From assembly GCF_042242105.1 (NCBI RefSeq), contig NC_092016.1, positions 9,500,501 through 9,564,500 of the forward strand: DNA of 64,000 bases, written 5' to 3'. Shown in pieces: positions 56,387-64,000 of this stretch; positions within the stretch are counted from its first letter, which is position 1; the number at the start of each line of letters is the position of its first letter. Made by a program: the position numbers and the translations under genes. The DNA comes from Pempheris klunzingeri. Its lineage: Eukaryota; Chordata; Actinopteri; Acropomatiformes; Pempheridae. The notes beneath the pieces are model-generated. The model was not told where the DNA came from. It made no database searches and saw only the letters and a program-made list of their open reading frames with translations.

Positions 56387-57407
56387 AGCTGCAGTGGACA
56401 GAGGGATGGAGAGGTGGAGGATCATCTGATTTCTTGGACGAGTGAAGGAGTGTGCAGAATGAACAGAAGGACTGTTTAAATTGCTTGGACGCTAAAATGA
56501 AAGCAAAGCCTCACGCCTGCTGCAGGGACTTCATGTGTCTTCTGCTTCCAAAGTGGAGCCCACAGCTCCAAGAAACGGCTACAATGCCACAGTGCCGTGG
56601 TTATTGTTAGCCTGTGGTAGAAATAAGCACATACTGTAAGCAGATACCTCGCCAGACTACAGCCACTTAAGAATCAAAGAAAACAAAACAAGCCATAGAG
56701 ACTTTCATCTGAACACAGACAAAGCTGTCTGTTACTGCATGATACGCCTCAGCTTGTAATTCTTTCCAGGTTATTTATGAAGCAAGTAATGCTAAATACT
56801 CAGTTTATAGTTATACTTTATTTCCCGGTCAAAGATGCTGTCACAGTTGATGAGCCAAAACACAGTAATGTTCTGCTGTATCTATTTCATTGAGAGCTGT
56901 TTACTTTGAAATGTTGCAAAGGCGCAGACTGAATTATCCTTGTCGTCTCGCAGATATTGGCGATAAATCATGAATGAGTCAACATCAGAATGCATGTGTG
57001 TGAGCGTGGATGTGTGCATATGCTTGACGTCCTTGTCAGGGAGTCTGGGACTGTGCAGGTCAGAACAAGTAACTCCTGGATGAGGGGAAGGGATGAAAAA
57101 AAAACATTAAAGGAATCAGACGGCCTAATCTGTTCAGCTCTACCCTGTGCCGACACATTCACCCGCCTGCTGTCTGACAAGAGCAAAACACACTCCATTC
57201 CACCCTCTCTGGGCTGGAGTTCATGAAACCAGCTAAAACACTCTGGATTGAGTTTGTTCTTACAGCTGGTTCAGTTACAAGAGTGGATCATTGTCAGGTT
57301 GCTTAAGTCAGACTTGATTCTGTGAGGATTTTCTGTGCTGTCCTCGAACAACTTGATTCCATATGAGAAGGATTCACTTGAGAAGGTCTCTCTGAACCTG
57401 ACCCTGA

Positions 57408-57410
<3 letters not shown>

Positions 57411-57457
<47 letters not shown>
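57411..57457. repeat. (TG)n microsatellite, 47 bp
   Basis: A perfect TG array lies inside the presumed NTN4 3' UTR, about 90 bases before the poly(A) signal. Confidence 0.95.
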
Positions 57458-57461
<4 letters not shown>

Positions 57462-57542
57462 AAGAGAGCACAAGCTCTCTTAACATGTGCTTCTCTTTTT
57501 GGCCTGTGACTCCTGTTCCCGCTCCCACTCCCGCTGCCCCAA

Positions 57543-57548
57543 AATAAA
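57543..57548 (+). terminator. ntn4: Polyadenylation signal AATAAA (NTN4)
   Basis: A canonical hexamer 1.16 kb past the NTN4 stop. It is the only strong candidate before the convergent METAP2 end. Confidence 0.55.
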
Positions 57549-58177
57549 TATGTATTAAAAGCCTGGGTATTCACTGACATCACAGTGTATCAGATCCAGA
57601 GTCCACAGGCCATTTTTGAGCCAGGTCCAGTTAAGAATAGGCCTGGTCCGCTGTCTCCAAGGAGAAGGACAAACTATGCGAAGAGACATGATGCATTCCT
57701 CAACCATGACATCACCGCTCATGTCCTTGTCCCAAAGACTTTACCAAAATAAGAAAAAATGGGGCTGGAAATTTTCTTGTGGAGGACAACGTTGTGATTT
57801 AGAGTGCATGAATGTATTCTGCCAGCGATGTAATATTTGTAATGCTATTTCTGTATGTCCTTTATGTTCTTTTTTCATCAAAACTGTATAAGCTACACAT
57901 CAGTGTGCTCATTCTTAACGCTTCTAGGAAAAGTCTATTTCATTCCATGCTGACATTGTGCTGAAGCACGAGGCTACAAATAGCCTGATGTGTCTTACTA
58001 TTCCATTTTCACTAGTAGAGGTTTCGGACTGATGTTTGACCTGTGTTTTAGCACCGCCCTCCTTTGGATAAAAGAGAGAAATACACTTGTTACAGTTGTG
58101 GGTTATGTTATTGAGTATTCTGAACTCTTAAGCCTTTATAAACATGCACACAGTAATCACTGCAAGATTTATAACAA

Positions 58178-58183
58178 TTTATT
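58178..58183 (-). terminator. metap2: Polyadenylation signal AATAAA (METAP2)
   Basis: TTTATT on the + strand, about 455 bases past the METAP2 stop on the - strand. Confidence 0.45.
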
Positions 58184-58638
58184 TCTTATAAAACTGCCTC
58201 AAATTAAAATAGAGCAAAGAAATGTAGAAATATAAATATTTCATAGCAGTTTTTTTCCTCACAAGTTCTTAACAAGGCAATGAAGCATAGCATTGTCAGG
58301 TGAGGTGTTCGTCAAAACCTTTTTTGCATGACTCTTGCATATATTTCTTTTGCATATTTCCTAAAAGCAGCACATCAAAATGTATGACTAAAATGACAAC
58401 ACTACATTTCTGAAAGTTATGCCCTTTGTCTATTGGCTGGATCCTTTGGAGAAAAAAATACTAGTAAGCTACTGCCATGACACAAGTCTTTTGCTCTTGC
58501 TAAAATAATTACCTAAAGGTACTCAAGCAGTGGAAATTTAAGTCAGAGAAACATTGCATAATTGCTATCAGTCTGCAGAGGTTTGTTGTCTCAGAGCTGT
58601 TATGCTCCTCCTCGTTCGCCTTGAGTTTTGGTGCATGC

Positions 58639-64000
<5,362 letters not shown>

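Larger units (their letters stand above)
56387..58170. other. NTN4 3' untranslated region and NTN4-METAP2 gap
   Basis: The NTN4 3' UTR probably extends to about 57565 and contains a 47-base TG array. The next 600 bases, up to the METAP2 poly(A) signal, show no gene. USP44, found between NTN4 and METAP2 in human, is not visible. Confidence 0.6.

Overview
The window is nuclear DNA from a ray-finned fish, most likely a percomorph teleost. The evidence is multi-exon genes with GT-AG introns, introns much shorter than in mammals, proteins that align end to end with vertebrate orthologs, and degenerate dispersed repeats of kinds common in teleost genomes. Every gene call rests on reading exons, splice sites and protein motifs by eye. 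No database search was run.

Layout: (1) 1-3937, upstream or 5' non-coding sequence; (2) CDK17 (PCTAIRE-2 kinase), + strand, 16 coding exons, 3938-21641; (3) ELK3 (Net/Sap-2 ETS factor), - strand, 4 coding exons, 27976-23704, lying tail to tail with CDK17; (4) about 5 kb without a recognised gene; (5) HAL (histidine ammonia-lyase), + strand, 20 coding exons, 33147-38927; (6) a 9.9 kb intergenic stretch holding an intron-containing tRNA-Tyr(GUA) on the - strand, a possible small spliced - strand transcript around it, and a local duplication that carries a MITE-like repeat; (7) NTN4 (netrin-4), + strand, 10 coding exons, 48784-56386; (8) METAP2, - strand, the ten 3'-most coding exons, 64000-58639, running off the right edge and tail to tail with NTN4.

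CDK17, ELK3, HAL, NTN4 and METAP2 also lie together on human 12q22-q23. Human genes of that interval that I could not find between them here are LTA4H, AMDHD1, CCDC38, SNRPF and USP44, so the block is contracted. The genes do not share a pathway; the block is conserved synteny and not an operon-like unit. I see no CRISPR array, prophage, integron or other prokaryote-type system. The items most worth a second look are the candidate spliced transcript around the tRNA, the local duplication, a GC-AG intron and an in-frame alternative splice in HAL, and a 32-base G run that forms the polypyrimidine tract of an ELK3 exon.
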